Below, one piece after another: positions 54,336 through 64,000 of a stretch of 64,000 bases of DNA. Within the stretch, counting starts at the first letter, position 1, and each line of letters starts with the position of its first letter. A program made the position numbers and the translations under genes. The DNA is from Vibrio orientalis CIP 102891 = ATCC 33934 (GTDB taxonomy: Bacteria; Pseudomonadota; Gammaproteobacteria; Enterobacterales; Vibrionaceae): contig NZ_ACZV01000005.1 in assembly GCF_000176235.1 (NCBI RefSeq), positions 1,736,001-1,800,000 of the forward strand, in the 5' to 3' direction. Below the pieces are notes generated by a model, which did not search any database, was not told where the DNA came from, and saw only the letters and a program-made list of their open reading frames with translations.

Positions 54336-55514
54336 TTAGTTTAAGCCAAGAGCATACTTCAACACCTGCGCTTTAAGTGGCCCAGTATTTTCAGCAATCT
54401 TCAGCGCAGCATTGCGAGCCAACTTAAGCGGCCCAATATCGTTGCTAAAACCTTTATAGAAAAAATCCATTCCCGACTGCATTAGCAGATTATCTGGGCG
54501 ACGTTTTCGTTCATATTGCGCTAATACAGCTTGAGATAAGGTCTCTTTCCCTTCAGTCACCTCAAGTAACACTTCAACATCTTTAAAGCCAAGGTTGACG
54601 CCCTGCCCTGCTAGTGGGTTAATCGTATGAGCAGAATCGCCAACAAGAACACACTGATTGGCTGAATAAGATTGCGCATGACGTCGCGTCAATGGGAATG
54701 AGCCAGCTTGAAGCACTTTGACATCACCAAGCTCTTGCGGAAAGTGAGTCAATACTTCTTCACGTAACTGAGCCGGCGACATTGCTGATAAACGCTTAAT
54801 ACGACTTGGTGAGTCATACCAAACCAGCGATCCTTGTGCGCTCTCTTTTCCATCGGTCTGAAGCGATGCAAGAGGCAGAAACGATCTTGGACCAGACGGC
54901 GTAAACTGCTGCCAAGTAATATCTTGCTGAGGCAATTCAGTTTCAACATTGATCAACATGCAGTGCTGACGATAATCCCAAGCAGTAATACCGATACCGG
55001 CTAACTGGCGAACTTTTGAGTTAGCGCCATCAGAACCGACAATTAACTCTGCAGAGATTGATTGACCCGATGACAGCTTAATCTGATTCGTTGCACCAAA
55101 TACAATGTCATCCAGCGTATCAGGACAATAAAACGTTACATTATCGAGCGATTCTAACTGCTGCCATAAGCCGAGTTGGATCAACCGATTTTCAACAATG
55201 TAGCCTAGCTGTTCCATATTCAGTGATTCAGCATGAAAGCGAGTTCGACACTCAGGGTGCTCCCAAGTTTCTAAACGTCGATAGGGGCAAACTCGCATAG
55301 CTTCAATTGCATCCCATGCTCCTAACTCTGTCAGAATAGAAACTGAATGCTCAGAAATAGCAGAAACACGAATATCTAATGGTTGCTCTGAGCTAAATGG
55401 CTTGAGCTTGGCCCCCTCAACCACCGCTACTTTACGGCCTTGCTTGGCAAAACCAATCGCGGTTGCGGCTCCAACCATGCCTCCACCAATCACTGCAACA
55501 TCAAAATCGCTCAT
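54336..55514 (-). CDS. ubiF: Ubiquinone-biosynthesis FAD hydroxylase UbiF
   Basis: UbiF hydroxylates 2-octaprenyl-3-methyl-6-methoxy-benzoquinol in ubiquinone synthesis. I start at 55514 (MSDFDVAVIGGGMVGAATAI) because the FAD-binding GxGxxG motif follows immediately; the frame to 55652 only adds a non-conserved N terminus. The 392-residue product has GSDGANSKVR and the second FAD motif VLVGDSAHTINPLAGQGVNL. UbiH/VisC paralogues are similar, but position divergent from miaB, as in E. coli, favours UbiF. Confidence 0.9.
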   Translation of the reverse strand: MSDFDVAVIGGGMVGAATAIGFAKQGRKVAVVEGAKLKPFSSEQPLDIRVSAISEHSVSILTELGAWDAIEAMRVCPYRRLETWEHPECRTRFHAESLNMEQLGYIVENRLIQLGLWQQLESLDNVTFYCPDTLDDIVFGATNQIKLSSGQSISAELIVGSDGANSKVRQLAGIGITAWDYRQHCMLINVETELPQQDITWQQFTPSGPRSFLPLASLQTDGKESAQGSLVWYDSPSRIKRLSAMSPAQLREEVLTHFPQELGDVKVLQAGSFPLTRRHAQSYSANQCVLVGDSAHTINPLAGQGVNLGFKDVEVLLEVTEGKETLSQAVLAQYERKRRPDNLLMQSGMDFFYKGFSNDIGPLKLARNAALKIAENTGPLKAQVLKYALGLN

Positions 55515-55801
55515 AATTTGTACTTCATCATATTGATTATTTGGCTGTTTTTTATTGTACGTTTTCATTACCAAAATGTAACCAAAAACCTCAATTGCTA
55601 TACGGGCAAATCCCTTGTTTGATAACGCTTTGAATTGATTTATCCGCAACACTAGTCAGTTGGTTTTTAAAGCAGTACAATACGCCGCTCTCTGCACTGT
55701 GAGCAGAAAATTTGGTCATCAAGCATTACATTTTATCGGTGACCTTAAGTAACACTGGGCGATTTGCTCCCTTAATTTAAACTAACGATCGAGCGAACAA
55801 A

Positions 55802-57226
55802 ATGAGTAAGAAACTGCTAATTAAAACCTGGGGCTGCCAGATGAACGAATACGATTCATCAAAAATGGCGGATCTACTGAACGCGGCTAACGGCTATGAG
55901 CTGACGGAAGAACCAGAAGAGGCAGACGTACTACTTCTTAATACCTGTTCAATTCGCGAAAAAGCGCAAGAGAAAGTGTTCCACCAGCTTGGTCGTTGGA
56001 AAACGCTAAAAGATAAGAAAGAAGGTGTCGTTATCGGTGTTGGCGGCTGTGTTGCAACACAAGAAGGTGATCACATCCGTGAACGTGCACCTTTTGTAGA
56101 CGTAATCTTCGGTCCACAAACTTTGCACCGCCTTCCAGAGATGATCAAACAATCTCAATCGAATGAAGCGCCAGTAATGGACATCTCTTTCCCTGAGATC
56201 GAAAAGTTTGACCGTCTTCCTGAGCCTCGCGCTGAAGGTGCGACTGCATTCGTTTCTATCATGGAAGGTTGTTCTAAGTACTGTACTTACTGCGTTGTAC
56301 CATACACACGTGGTGAAGAAGTTAGCCGTCCAATGGATGACGTGCTATTCGAAATCGCACAGCTAGCTGATCAAGGCGTACGTGAAGTAAACCTACTAGG
56401 TCAAAACGTAAACGCATACCGTGGTCCAACACACGAAGGTGATATCTGTTCATTCGCTGAACTGCTTCGTCTTGTTGCTTCTATCGATGGTATCGACCGT
56501 ATTCGTTTCACCACTAGCCACCCGCTAGAGTTTACTGACGACATCATCGCAGTTTATGAAGATACCCCAGAGCTAGTAAGCTTCCTGCACCTACCAGTAC
56601 AAAGTGGTAGTGACCGTATCCTTACTATGATGAAGCGCCCTCATACGGCTATCGAATACAAGTCAATCATTCGTAAGCTACGTAAAGCGCGTCCTGATAT
56701 TCAAATCAGTTCTGACTTCATTGTTGGCTTCCCAGGTGAAACAGCGAAAGATCACCAAGACACAATGAAGCTAATCAAAGACGTTGATTTCGATATGAGC
56801 TTCAGCTTTATCTTCTCTCCTCGTCCAGGTACTCCTGCAGCAGACTACCCATGTGACGTGCCAGAACAAGAGAAAAAAGAACGTCTATACGAACTGCAAC
56901 AAACAGTGAATGCTCAAGCAATGCGTTACTCACGCCTAATGCTTGATACAGAGCAGCGCGTTCTTGTTGAAGGCCCATCGAAGAAGAACCTAATGGAGCT
57001 TCGCGCGCGTACTGAAAACAACCGCGTGGTGAACTTTGAAGGTAGCGCAGACCTAATCGGTCAGTTCGTTGATGTGAAGATCACTGACGTATTTGCTAAC
57101 TCTTTACGTGGTGATCTGGTTCGCACTGAAAAAGATATGGACCTTCGCACAGTTATCTCTCCAACTCAGATGATGGCAAAAACTAAGCGCGAAGATGAGC
57201 TAGGTGTAGCAACCTTTACGCCTTAA
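55802..57226 (+). CDS. miaB: tRNA methylthiotransferase MiaB
   Basis: MiaB methylthiolates i6A37 of tRNA. The 474-residue radical-SAM protein has the N-terminal auxiliary cluster cysteines Cys12, Cys49 and Cys83, the SAM-cluster motif CSKYCTYC (Cys157, 161, 164) and a C-terminal TRAM domain (about 375-450, [20 protein letters not shown]). It is divergent from ubiF and followed by a terminator before ybeZ. Confidence 0.98.
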   Translation: MSKKLLIKTWGCQMNEYDSSKMADLLNAANGYELTEEPEEADVLLLNTCSIREKAQEKVFHQLGRWKTLKDKKEGVVIGVGGCVATQEGDHIRERAPFVDVIFGPQTLHRLPEMIKQSQSNEAPVMDISFPEIEKFDRLPEPRAEGATAFVSIMEGCSKYCTYCVVPYTRGEEVSRPMDDVLFEIAQLADQGVREVNLLGQNVNAYRGPTHEGDICSFAELLRLVASIDGIDRIRFTTSHPLEFTDDIIAVYEDTPELVSFLHLPVQSGSDRILTMMKRPHTAIEYKSIIRKLRKARPDIQISSDFIVGFPGETAKDHQDTMKLIKDVDFDMSFSFIFSPRPGTPAADYPCDVPEQEKKERLYELQQTVNAQAMRYSRLMLDTEQRVLVEGPSKKNLMELRARTENNRVVNFEGSADLIGQFVDVKITDVFANSLRGDLVRTEKDMDLRTVISPTQMMAKTKREDELGVATFTP

Positions 57227-57291
57227 GCTACAAATTAGCTTGAATTTACCCGACTCTGATACCATCTTAGAGAAAGGTATATAAGGTCACT

Positions 57292-57319
57292 AAAAGCCCG
57301 GTCTAAATCGGGCTTTTTT
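57292..57319 (+). terminator. Terminator after miaB
   Basis: AAAAGCCCG pairs with CGGGCTTTT (8-base loop), followed by TT. It lies only 26 bases before the ybeZ start. Confidence 0.88.
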
Positions 57320-57345
57320 AGAGTGACAAACAATGAGAGGCAACT

Positions 57346-58458
57346 TTGAGCAATAAAATTGTAACTCTAGAAATTGATCTAGAACCTTCTGACAATCGCC
57401 GTCTAGCCAGTCTTTGTGGTCCTTTCGACGATAATATCAAGCATTTAGAGCGTCGTTTAGGCGTTGAAATTAGCTACCGTGGTAACTTCTTTACTATCGT
57501 AGGCAAGCCACATACTAGTGCAGCTGCGCTTGAAATCATTAAAACGCTTTACGTAAACACGGCGCCTGTTCGCGGCAACATTCCGGATGTTGAACCAGAC
57601 GAAATCCATCTTGCGATCAAAGAAACAGGCGTGTTAGAGCAAGATCTAGAAGCGAGCTTCGAACACGGCAAAGAAGTGTTCATTAAGACCAAGAAAGGCG
57701 TCATCAAGCCACGTACACCAAACCAAGGTCAATACTTGATGAACATGGTGACTCATGACATCTCTTTCGGTATCGGCCCAGCAGGTACAGGTAAAACTTA
57801 CCTAGCCGTAGCGGCGGCCGTTGATGCGCTCGAACGTCAAGAAATTCGCCGTATTTTGTTAACTCGCCCAGCCGTAGAAGCCGGTGAGAAATTAGGTTTC
57901 CTTCCAGGAGATCTAAGCCAAAAAGTCGACCCATACCTTCGTCCACTATACGATGCCCTTTTTGAAATGTTAGGCTTCGAGAAAGTGGAAAAACTGATTG
58001 AGCGTAACGTTATCGAGGTTGCACCGCTAGCTTATATGCGTGGTCGAACACTAAACGATGCATTCATCATCTTAGATGAAAGCCAAAATACGACCGTAGA
58101 ACAGATGAAGATGTTCTTAACCCGTATCGGCTTTAACTCTCGTGCGGTTATTACTGGTGATATCACTCAGATTGACTTACCTCGCGGAGCTAAATCAGGC
58201 CTACGTCATGCGATCGAAGTGCTAAGTGATGTCGATGACATCAGCTTCAACTTCTTCTTAGCCGATGATGTTGTTCGCCACCCAGTGGTCGCTCGCATCG
58301 TTAACGCTTATGAGAAATGGGAAGCGAAAGATCAGAAAGAGCGCAAAGAACGCGACCGTATCCGCCGCGAAGAGCGCGAAGCTCAGCAGGCGGCTAACCA
58401 AGCCCTAGTTGACGCAGCGGCAACGGTAAGCAATACGACAGCAAAAGAGAGTAACTAA
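57346..58458 (+). CDS. ybeZ: PhoH-like ATPase (YbeZ)
   Basis: YbeZ is a PhoH-family ATPase that works with the endonuclease YbeY in RNA metabolism. The 370-residue protein has an N-terminal KH-like/RNA-binding region, the Walker A motif GPAGTGKT (144-151), the Walker B-like [10 protein letters not shown] and a charged C-terminal helix rich in Lys/Glu/Arg. The start codon is TTG at 57346 with GAGAGG five bases before it. ybeY follows two bases after the stop. Confidence 0.95.
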   Translation: MSNKIVTLEIDLEPSDNRRLASLCGPFDDNIKHLERRLGVEISYRGNFFTIVGKPHTSAAALEIIKTLYVNTAPVRGNIPDVEPDEIHLAIKETGVLEQDLEASFEHGKEVFIKTKKGVIKPRTPNQGQYLMNMVTHDISFGIGPAGTGKTYLAVAAAVDALERQEIRRILLTRPAVEAGEKLGFLPGDLSQKVDPYLRPLYDALFEMLGFEKVEKLIERNVIEVAPLAYMRGRTLNDAFIILDESQNTTVEQMKMFLTRIGFNSRAVITGDITQIDLPRGAKSGLRHAIEVLSDVDDISFNFFLADDVVRHPVVARIVNAYEKWEAKDQKERKERDRIRREEREAQQAANQALVDAAATVSNTTAKESN

Positions 58459-58460
58459 GC

Positions 58461-58925
58461 ATGAGTATTGAACTGGATCTCCAATTAGCGGTCGAAGATG
58501 AAAACGGCTTACCGACTTTTGACGATATTCATCTCTGGTTAAGCTCAGCTGTGACAAGCTTTCAACCACAGGCTGAAGTAACGGTTCGTTTAGTGGATGA
58601 AAAAGAAAGCCACCAGCTTAACCATGACTATCGTGGTAAAGACAAGCCAACCAATGTGCTGTCTTTCCCATTTGAAGCGCCTCCGGGCATTGAGATCGAT
58701 TTATTGGGTGATTTAATCATCTGCCGCCAAGTTGTTGAACGTGAGGCCATCGAGCAAAACAAACCTCTAATGGCTCACTGGGCGCATATGGTTGTACATG
58801 GTAGCTTGCATCTGCTAGGTTATGATCATATCGAAGATGACGAAGCTGAAAAGATGGAGTCACTCGAAACAGAAATCATGCAACGTATGGGGTTTAATGA
58901 CCCCTACATTGATGAGAAAGAGTAG
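58461..58925 (+). CDS. ybeY: Endoribonuclease YbeY
   Basis: YbeY is a single-strand-specific metal-dependent RNase acting on 16S rRNA maturation and ribosome quality control. The 154-residue protein contains the metal-binding signature [15 protein letters not shown] (His113, His117, His123). It is two bases after ybeZ, indicating a coupled operon. Confidence 0.98.
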   Translation: MSIELDLQLAVEDENGLPTFDDIHLWLSSAVTSFQPQAEVTVRLVDEKESHQLNHDYRGKDKPTNVLSFPFEAPPGIEIDLLGDLIICRQVVEREAIEQNKPLMAHWAHMVVHGSLHLLGYDHIEDDEAEKMESLETEIMQRMGFNDPYIDEKE

Positions 58926-58995
58926 TGTAAGTAATCACTTAGCTCTACTAACGTGAGCTATCACACATCTGATAGCGTTACTTAAATGAGAAACA

Positions 58996-59895
58996 ATGAA
59001 CGAAGACAATTCGCCCTCTTCTCTAGAAGGTAAGAAAGAAAAATCTGAAGGTCCGAGTAGAAAGTCCTTCTTCGGACGCCTAGGGCAAATTTTTCAAGGT
59101 GAACCAAAAGATCGCCAAGAGCTTGTGGAAGTATTCCGCGACTCAGAAGAAAATGACCTGATCGACCACGACACCCGCGACATGTTAGAAGGTGTTATGG
59201 AGATCTCTGAAATGCGTGTGCGTGACATCATGTTACCGCGTTCGCAAATGGTTACGGTTGATCGTAGTGACGATTTAGACACTCTCATCAACCTTATCAC
59301 TGATGCTCAGCACTCTCGCTACCCGGTAATCAGTGAGGATAAAGACCATGTAGAAGGCATTCTGCTTGCGAAGGACTTACTTAAATACTTAGGCTCTGGC
59401 AGCGAACCATTTGATATTGAACAAGTTATCCGCCCTGCGGTCGTTGTTCCTGAAAGTAAGCGTGTAGACCGCCTACTGAAAGAGTTCCGTGAAGAACGTT
59501 ATCACATGTCTATCGTTGTCGATGAGTTTGGTGGGGTCTCTGGCCTTGTGACTATCGAGGATATTCTTGAAGAAATCGTTGGTGAAATCGAAGACGAATT
59601 CGACGATGAAGAAGAACTGGATATTCGCAAACTGAGCAAACACACATTTGCAGTGAAAGCTCTGACAACAATCGAAGAGTTCAATGACACCTTCAACACA
59701 TCATTTAGTGATGAAGAAGTCGATACTGTAGGTGGCATGGTAATGACAGCATTCGGTCACTTACCACAGCGCGGTGAAGTAGTAGAAATTGAAGGATATA
59801 ACTTCAAAGTTACCTCTGCTGACAACCGCCGTGTGTTACAGCTACAAGTGACCATCCCTGACGAAGAGCTCATTACAGACTCTACCGAAGAGTAA
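58996..59895 (+). CDS. corC: CorC/HlyC-type CBS transporter-associated protein
   Basis: CorC is a CBS-pair protein associated with magnesium/cobalt efflux. The 299-residue protein has two CBS domains (about 70-195, [20 protein letters not shown] and [20 protein letters not shown]) and the C-terminal CorC/HlyC domain with [20 protein letters not shown]. There is no membrane segment. It is part of the ybeZYX-lnt cluster conserved in gammaproteobacteria. Confidence 0.95.
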   Translation: MNEDNSPSSLEGKKEKSEGPSRKSFFGRLGQIFQGEPKDRQELVEVFRDSEENDLIDHDTRDMLEGVMEISEMRVRDIMLPRSQMVTVDRSDDLDTLINLITDAQHSRYPVISEDKDHVEGILLAKDLLKYLGSGSEPFDIEQVIRPAVVVPESKRVDRLLKEFREERYHMSIVVDEFGGVSGLVTIEDILEEIVGEIEDEFDDEEELDIRKLSKHTFAVKALTTIEEFNDTFNTSFSDEEVDTVGGMVMTAFGHLPQRGEVVEIEGYNFKVTSADNRRVLQLQVTIPDEELITDSTEE

Positions 59896-59933
59896 CGCTA
59901 CGCTCCCTAACGGGAACAAAAAGAATAATACCG

Positions 59934-61442
59934 ATGATCAATTCCTTTTTTCATCGCCTCAAACGGCCGCTCGCGGCCGTTTTTGTTGGCGCATCCACGA
60001 CACTTGCCTTTGCTCCTTACGAGCTTTGGCCAATCGCTTTTATCAGCCCTGCTCTGCTGCTTTTACTTATCCACCAGCAATCCGCGAAGCGCGCGCTCTG
60101 GATTGGTTATGCTTGGGGTCTAGGTCAATTTGCAACTGGCGTAAGTTGGGTGCACGTCAGTATTGATAATTTCGGTGGCATGCCAAAGATAGCCAGTGTG
60201 TTTTTAATGTCACTGCTTATCGGCTACCTTGCCATATACTCAGCACTCTTTTCTTGGAGCCTGAATCGTTTCTTCCCTAACGGGAATCGAACCCGTTATT
60301 TATTAGCAGCGCCAGCTCTGTGGCTCACTTTTGATTGGCTACGTGGCTGGGTTATGACTGGTTTTCCATGGCTATGGTTGGGTTACAGTCAAATAGAAAG
60401 TCCACTGGCTAACTTCGCCCCAATTGGTGGCGTTGAACTGCTCACTTTACTCGTCCTAATCAGTGCAGGTGCTATTGCTTACTCAGCACTAAACCGCCAA
60501 TGGCTACACCTAGTAATTCCGGCGGTTATTGTCATGACTGGCTTTGGGCTACAATCCGCTCAGTGGGTAACTTCTAACCCTGAAAAGGTCACTAAGGTCG
60601 CTCTGATTCAAGGCAATATCCCCCAAGAGCTAAAGTGGCAACCGAGTCAACGCTGGCCAACCATAATGAAGTACACCGATCTCACCCGAGAAAACTGGGA
60701 CGCAGATATTATCATTTGGCCAGAAGCGGCTATCCCCGCTTTTGAATTTGAGATTTCGTCATTCCTTCGCAATCTTGATGCTGCTGCTCGAATGAATAAC
60801 AGTGCCGTTATCACTGGTATTGTGAATCAAGGAGAAGACAAAAAGTTCTACAACAGCATTTTAACTCTTGGTCAAACGCCTTACGGTGATTACAGCTACG
60901 ACATGGACAAGCGCTATCACAAACATCACCTACTTCCATTTGGTGAGTTTGTTCCGTTTGAAAGCATCTTAAGACCGATTGCACCTTTCTTTAATTTGCC
61001 AATGTCATCATTTAGCAAAGGCAACTTTATCCAACCGAACATCAGCGCCAATAATAAGCAGATGGCACCAGCGCTGTGTTATGAAATCATCTTTAACGAG
61101 CAAGTCAGACAAAATGTCAATGACCAAACAGATTACATTCTTACGCTGTCTAACGATGCTTGGTTTGGTAAATCGATAGGACCTTTACAACATATGGAAA
61201 TTGCTCGCATGCGCGCCCTAGAATTAGGGAAACCCGTTATCCGTGCGACAAATAACGGCCTGACCGCTGTGACTGACCACTTGGGTCATATCACCGCCCA
61301 AGTGCCACAATTCGAAACCGCAGTATTAAGAGCGGAAATTGCGTCCACTACCGGAGAAACACCTTATCGACAAGTGGGCACTTGGCCGCTGTATATTTGG
61401 GTGATGTTGAGTCTAGTGATTGGCTGGAGATTAAGGAATTAA
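59934..61442 (+). CDS. lnt: Apolipoprotein N-acyltransferase
   Basis: Lnt adds the third acyl chain to mature lipoproteins in the inner membrane. The 502-residue protein has about six N-terminal membrane segments (about 10-210), then a nitrilase-type domain with the catalytic Glu in IIWPEAAIP (about 263), the Lys in [11 protein letters not shown] (about 330) and Cys382 in [12 protein letters not shown]. It closes the ybeZ-ybeY-corC-lnt operon. The start overlaps no neighbour and lies 38 bases after corC. Confidence 0.97.
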   Translation: MINSFFHRLKRPLAAVFVGASTTLAFAPYELWPIAFISPALLLLLIHQQSAKRALWIGYAWGLGQFATGVSWVHVSIDNFGGMPKIASVFLMSLLIGYLAIYSALFSWSLNRFFPNGNRTRYLLAAPALWLTFDWLRGWVMTGFPWLWLGYSQIESPLANFAPIGGVELLTLLVLISAGAIAYSALNRQWLHLVIPAVIVMTGFGLQSAQWVTSNPEKVTKVALIQGNIPQELKWQPSQRWPTIMKYTDLTRENWDADIIIWPEAAIPAFEFEISSFLRNLDAAARMNNSAVITGIVNQGEDKKFYNSILTLGQTPYGDYSYDMDKRYHKHHLLPFGEFVPFESILRPIAPFFNLPMSSFSKGNFIQPNISANNKQMAPALCYEIIFNEQVRQNVNDQTDYILTLSNDAWFGKSIGPLQHMEIARMRALELGKPVIRATNNGLTAVTDHLGHITAQVPQFETAVLRAEIASTTGETPYRQVGTWPLYIWVMLSLVIGWRLRN

Positions 61443-61644
61443 AGTATCTTGAGGGGGATGTGAAAACGTCACCCTTTTTGTTTTAGAGTGCTGCCTGATG
61501 TGGAAACGAAACGTTCCAGCTATTTTTATACGCATCCTTTTATTGCAACTGTGCTCAATCTCCCACAAAAAGCAGAATGAGTGTTGACCTCTATGAATAT
61601 ATTGATAAATTACATCACTCCAAGAAAGCGCATTGGCTAAAATT

Positions 61645-62181
61645 ATGAAAAATAAACAATTACTACTTATACTTTCTCCATTAATCCTTGTGGGTTGCCA
61701 AACTACTAGTCTGAGCAAGGTCGACAATAAAACAGGCGCTGTGGCTTTGCCCGTGGCACTGAAAGTCTCTGGCTTCAGTTCTCACCCATGCGGAAGACTG
61801 TCATTCGATATTGCAGGAAGCGAGAGACAAGTAGCAATGAGCTACGATCCTGTTGAAGATATGTATGTTGGATACGGGCTAATTGATAATCTTCCTCCAG
61901 ATAATTACGAAATCGAAAGCTTCAAATGCCATGCGAAATCTAAAAGAATATTCAACAATGGCCTTTCTTACTTAGAGTTTCCGACCAATTTTTCATTCGA
62001 CGTTGAAGCAAACCAACTGACCATTTCCAAAGTCGGCTTTTATGGAGAAGCTACGCGCTCGGGTAGCAATTCCAGCTTCAATATCCAAATGATTGACTTT
62101 GGTACCGAGGGTCAAAAAGAAGTACTAGAGTCCTTTCCTGTAGACCAAGCAAAGTCAAACGGTTGGGCTATAACAAACTAG
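61645..62181 (+). CDS. Putative lipoprotein of unknown function
   Basis: I do not recognise a family. I start at ATG 61645 (MKNKQLLLILSPLILVGCQT), as the frame's apparent upstream start at 61633 is TTG; the ATG gives a clean lipoprotein signal with lipobox LVGC. The 178-residue product is beta-rich with Cys pair (HPCGRLSFDI and SFKCHAKSKR) after the lipidated cysteine. It stands alone after lnt and is convergent with ybeL; no terminator is clear. Confidence 0.75.
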   Translation: MKNKQLLLILSPLILVGCQTTSLSKVDNKTGAVALPVALKVSGFSSHPCGRLSFDIAGSERQVAMSYDPVEDMYVGYGLIDNLPPDNYEIESFKCHAKSKRIFNNGLSYLEFPTNFSFDVEANQLTISKVGFYGEATRSGSNSSFNIQMIDFGTEGQKEVLESFPVDQAKSNGWAITN

Positions 62182-62187
62182 GTTCTT

Positions 62188-62658
62188 TTAAGGGTTTAGA
62201 GGCTTACGACTAAACCCTTTATGACCACAGTGAATACACGGAATAATTTCCGTGGGGTGATTATATTGAGTTTTATGCCCACACTCATCACACACTAAGT
62301 GCCCTAAACCAATCACTTCACCTGCTTGATAAAGACCTTGATGCTCTAAATCTTGGAACAGCTCCATCCATTCGACCTTGGTTCGGTCGGTGATGTCGAG
62401 CAAGCCTTGCCAAATAGAATCAGCAACCATTAGATAAAATGGGCCGCTTTTAGAATCTTCGTAACTATCTGCAAACTCTTTTAAGTCGGATTTTACATAC
62501 GCAGACACCAGCGCCATCTCATCTTTGGTCAAGTCGTTGGCTGCTTGAGCCACTTTCCCCGATGTTTCAATCACATGGTTTACTTCATCAGGGCTATGCT
62601 TGAGCGTCTCAACCACGTCATCTAGCACCTCTTCATAACCAGCTTTACGTTTTGGCAT
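62188..62658 (-). CDS. ybeL: Zinc-ribbon protein YbeL (DUF1451)
   Basis: The 156-residue cytoplasmic protein is of the YbeL/DUF1451 family: helical N-terminal part (GYEEVLDDVVETLKHSPDEV) and a C-terminal zinc ribbon with two CxxC-type pairs, CDECGH and CIHCGH. I start at 62658 because GAGGAGG lies six bases before that ATG; the frame to 62673 is less likely. The cellular role is unknown. The gene order lnt-ybeL-leuS resembles E. coli. Confidence 0.9.
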   Translation of the reverse strand: MPKRKAGYEEVLDDVVETLKHSPDEVNHVIETSGKVAQAANDLTKDEMALVSAYVKSDLKEFADSYEDSKSGPFYLMVADSIWQGLLDITDRTKVEWMELFQDLEHQGLYQAGEVIGLGHLVCDECGHKTQYNHPTEIIPCIHCGHKGFSRKPLNP

Positions 62659-62884
62659 AGCGAACCTCCTCAAGATTACCTTTTACTTTATCCCCTAAAG
62701 AATGAACGTTGCAGTTAGGCAACCTTAACTCTTAGTAAAATAACCAGATCCCTTCCTATAAGCATAGTTCTTCTATGTATTCAGGGGGGAATTTACGTCA
62801 TCAACCACGCAGCTACTGCAAGTATGACGGGGATAGCTATTGTTGTACCTCGTTCCTTTAGGTATTCTATGACGATCTATTTAA

Positions 62885-64000
<1,116 letters not shown>

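Noticed and set aside
61443-61490. Possible terminator after lnt (GGGGGATG...CGTCACCC then T-rich)
   Set aside because: The arms do not pair continuously; only the T-rich stretch is convincing.
62190-62219. Inverted repeat AAGGGTTTA/TAAACCCTT at the 3' end of ybeL
   Set aside because: It lies inside the last codons of ybeL and has no T tract on the minus strand, so it is not a convincing terminator.

Overview
The window is chromosomal DNA of a gammaproteobacterium of the genus Vibrio. The evidence is a toxR-toxS pair divergent from htpG, the H-ring/outer-membrane flagellar genes flgO, flgP and flgT of polar sheathed flagella, the flgN-flgM-flgA / cheV-cheR / flgB-L gene order, OmpU-type porins and vibrio-style OmpA proteins. 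It is not Vibrio cholerae itself (two OmpA paralogues, an extra KdgM-type porin); I cannot name the species from sequence alone. I see no rRNA, tRNA, CRISPR array, insertion sequence or phage gene. The DNA reads as core genome with a few accessory insertions.

Layout. (1) 1-17.4 kb: polar flagellar region. flgBCDE, flgFGHIJ and flgKL run on the minus strand. Sigma-54 promoters are visible in front of flgB (two in tandem), flgF, flgK and flgO. cheV-cheR lies upstream. flgA and flgMN run on the plus strand, with a near-consensus sigma-28 promoter before flgM. flgO-flgP (minus) and flgT (plus) diverge. (2) 17.5-24.2 kb: a small AP2-like protein, two tandem OmpA paralogues, gltX, a DUF2057 protein and a porin. 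(3) 24.6-27.8 kb: copper export ATPase copA with a CueR-type operator, plus a periplasmic DUF411 metal-binding protein. (4) 27.8-35.4 kb: a KdgM-type porin with CRP-like sites, hemH, adk, htpG (sigma-32 promoter), toxRS and a TauE/SafE permease. (5) 35.5-38.4 kb (minus): yfcE and a tightly overlapping four-gene operon of two DUF1538 membrane proteins, a PII-like protein and a CBS-pair protein. (6) 38.5-43.6 kb: yfcH, ybbO-like SDR, a 21-residue hydrophobic mini-ORF with its own terminator, ybbN/cnoX, qmcA, nfeD and a small secreted peptide. (7) 43.6-50 kb: a second DUF2057 plus porin pair, ligA, zipA and cysZ. (8) 50-54.3 kb: cysK and the PTS genes ptsH, ptsI, crr. (9) 54.3-64 kb: ubiF, miaB, ybeZ-ybeY-corC-lnt, an unknown lipoprotein, ybeL and the start of leuS, which runs off the end.

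How the genes work together. Regions 1 and 2 build and regulate the polar flagellum: rod, hook, rings, junction proteins, anti-sigma factor and chaperone, and chemotaxis methylation/adaptor proteins. Several other regions concern the envelope: porins, OmpA, ToxRS (a membrane regulator of porins), ZipA, Lnt and the Lnt-linked ybeZ-ybeY-corC set. The most interesting less-described elements are the PII-like/CBS/DUF1538 operon, a repeated porin-DUF2057 cassette, the 21-codon mini-gene with terminator, a secreted 56-residue peptide behind a 16-bp operator-like palindrome, and a two-repeat AP2-like protein.
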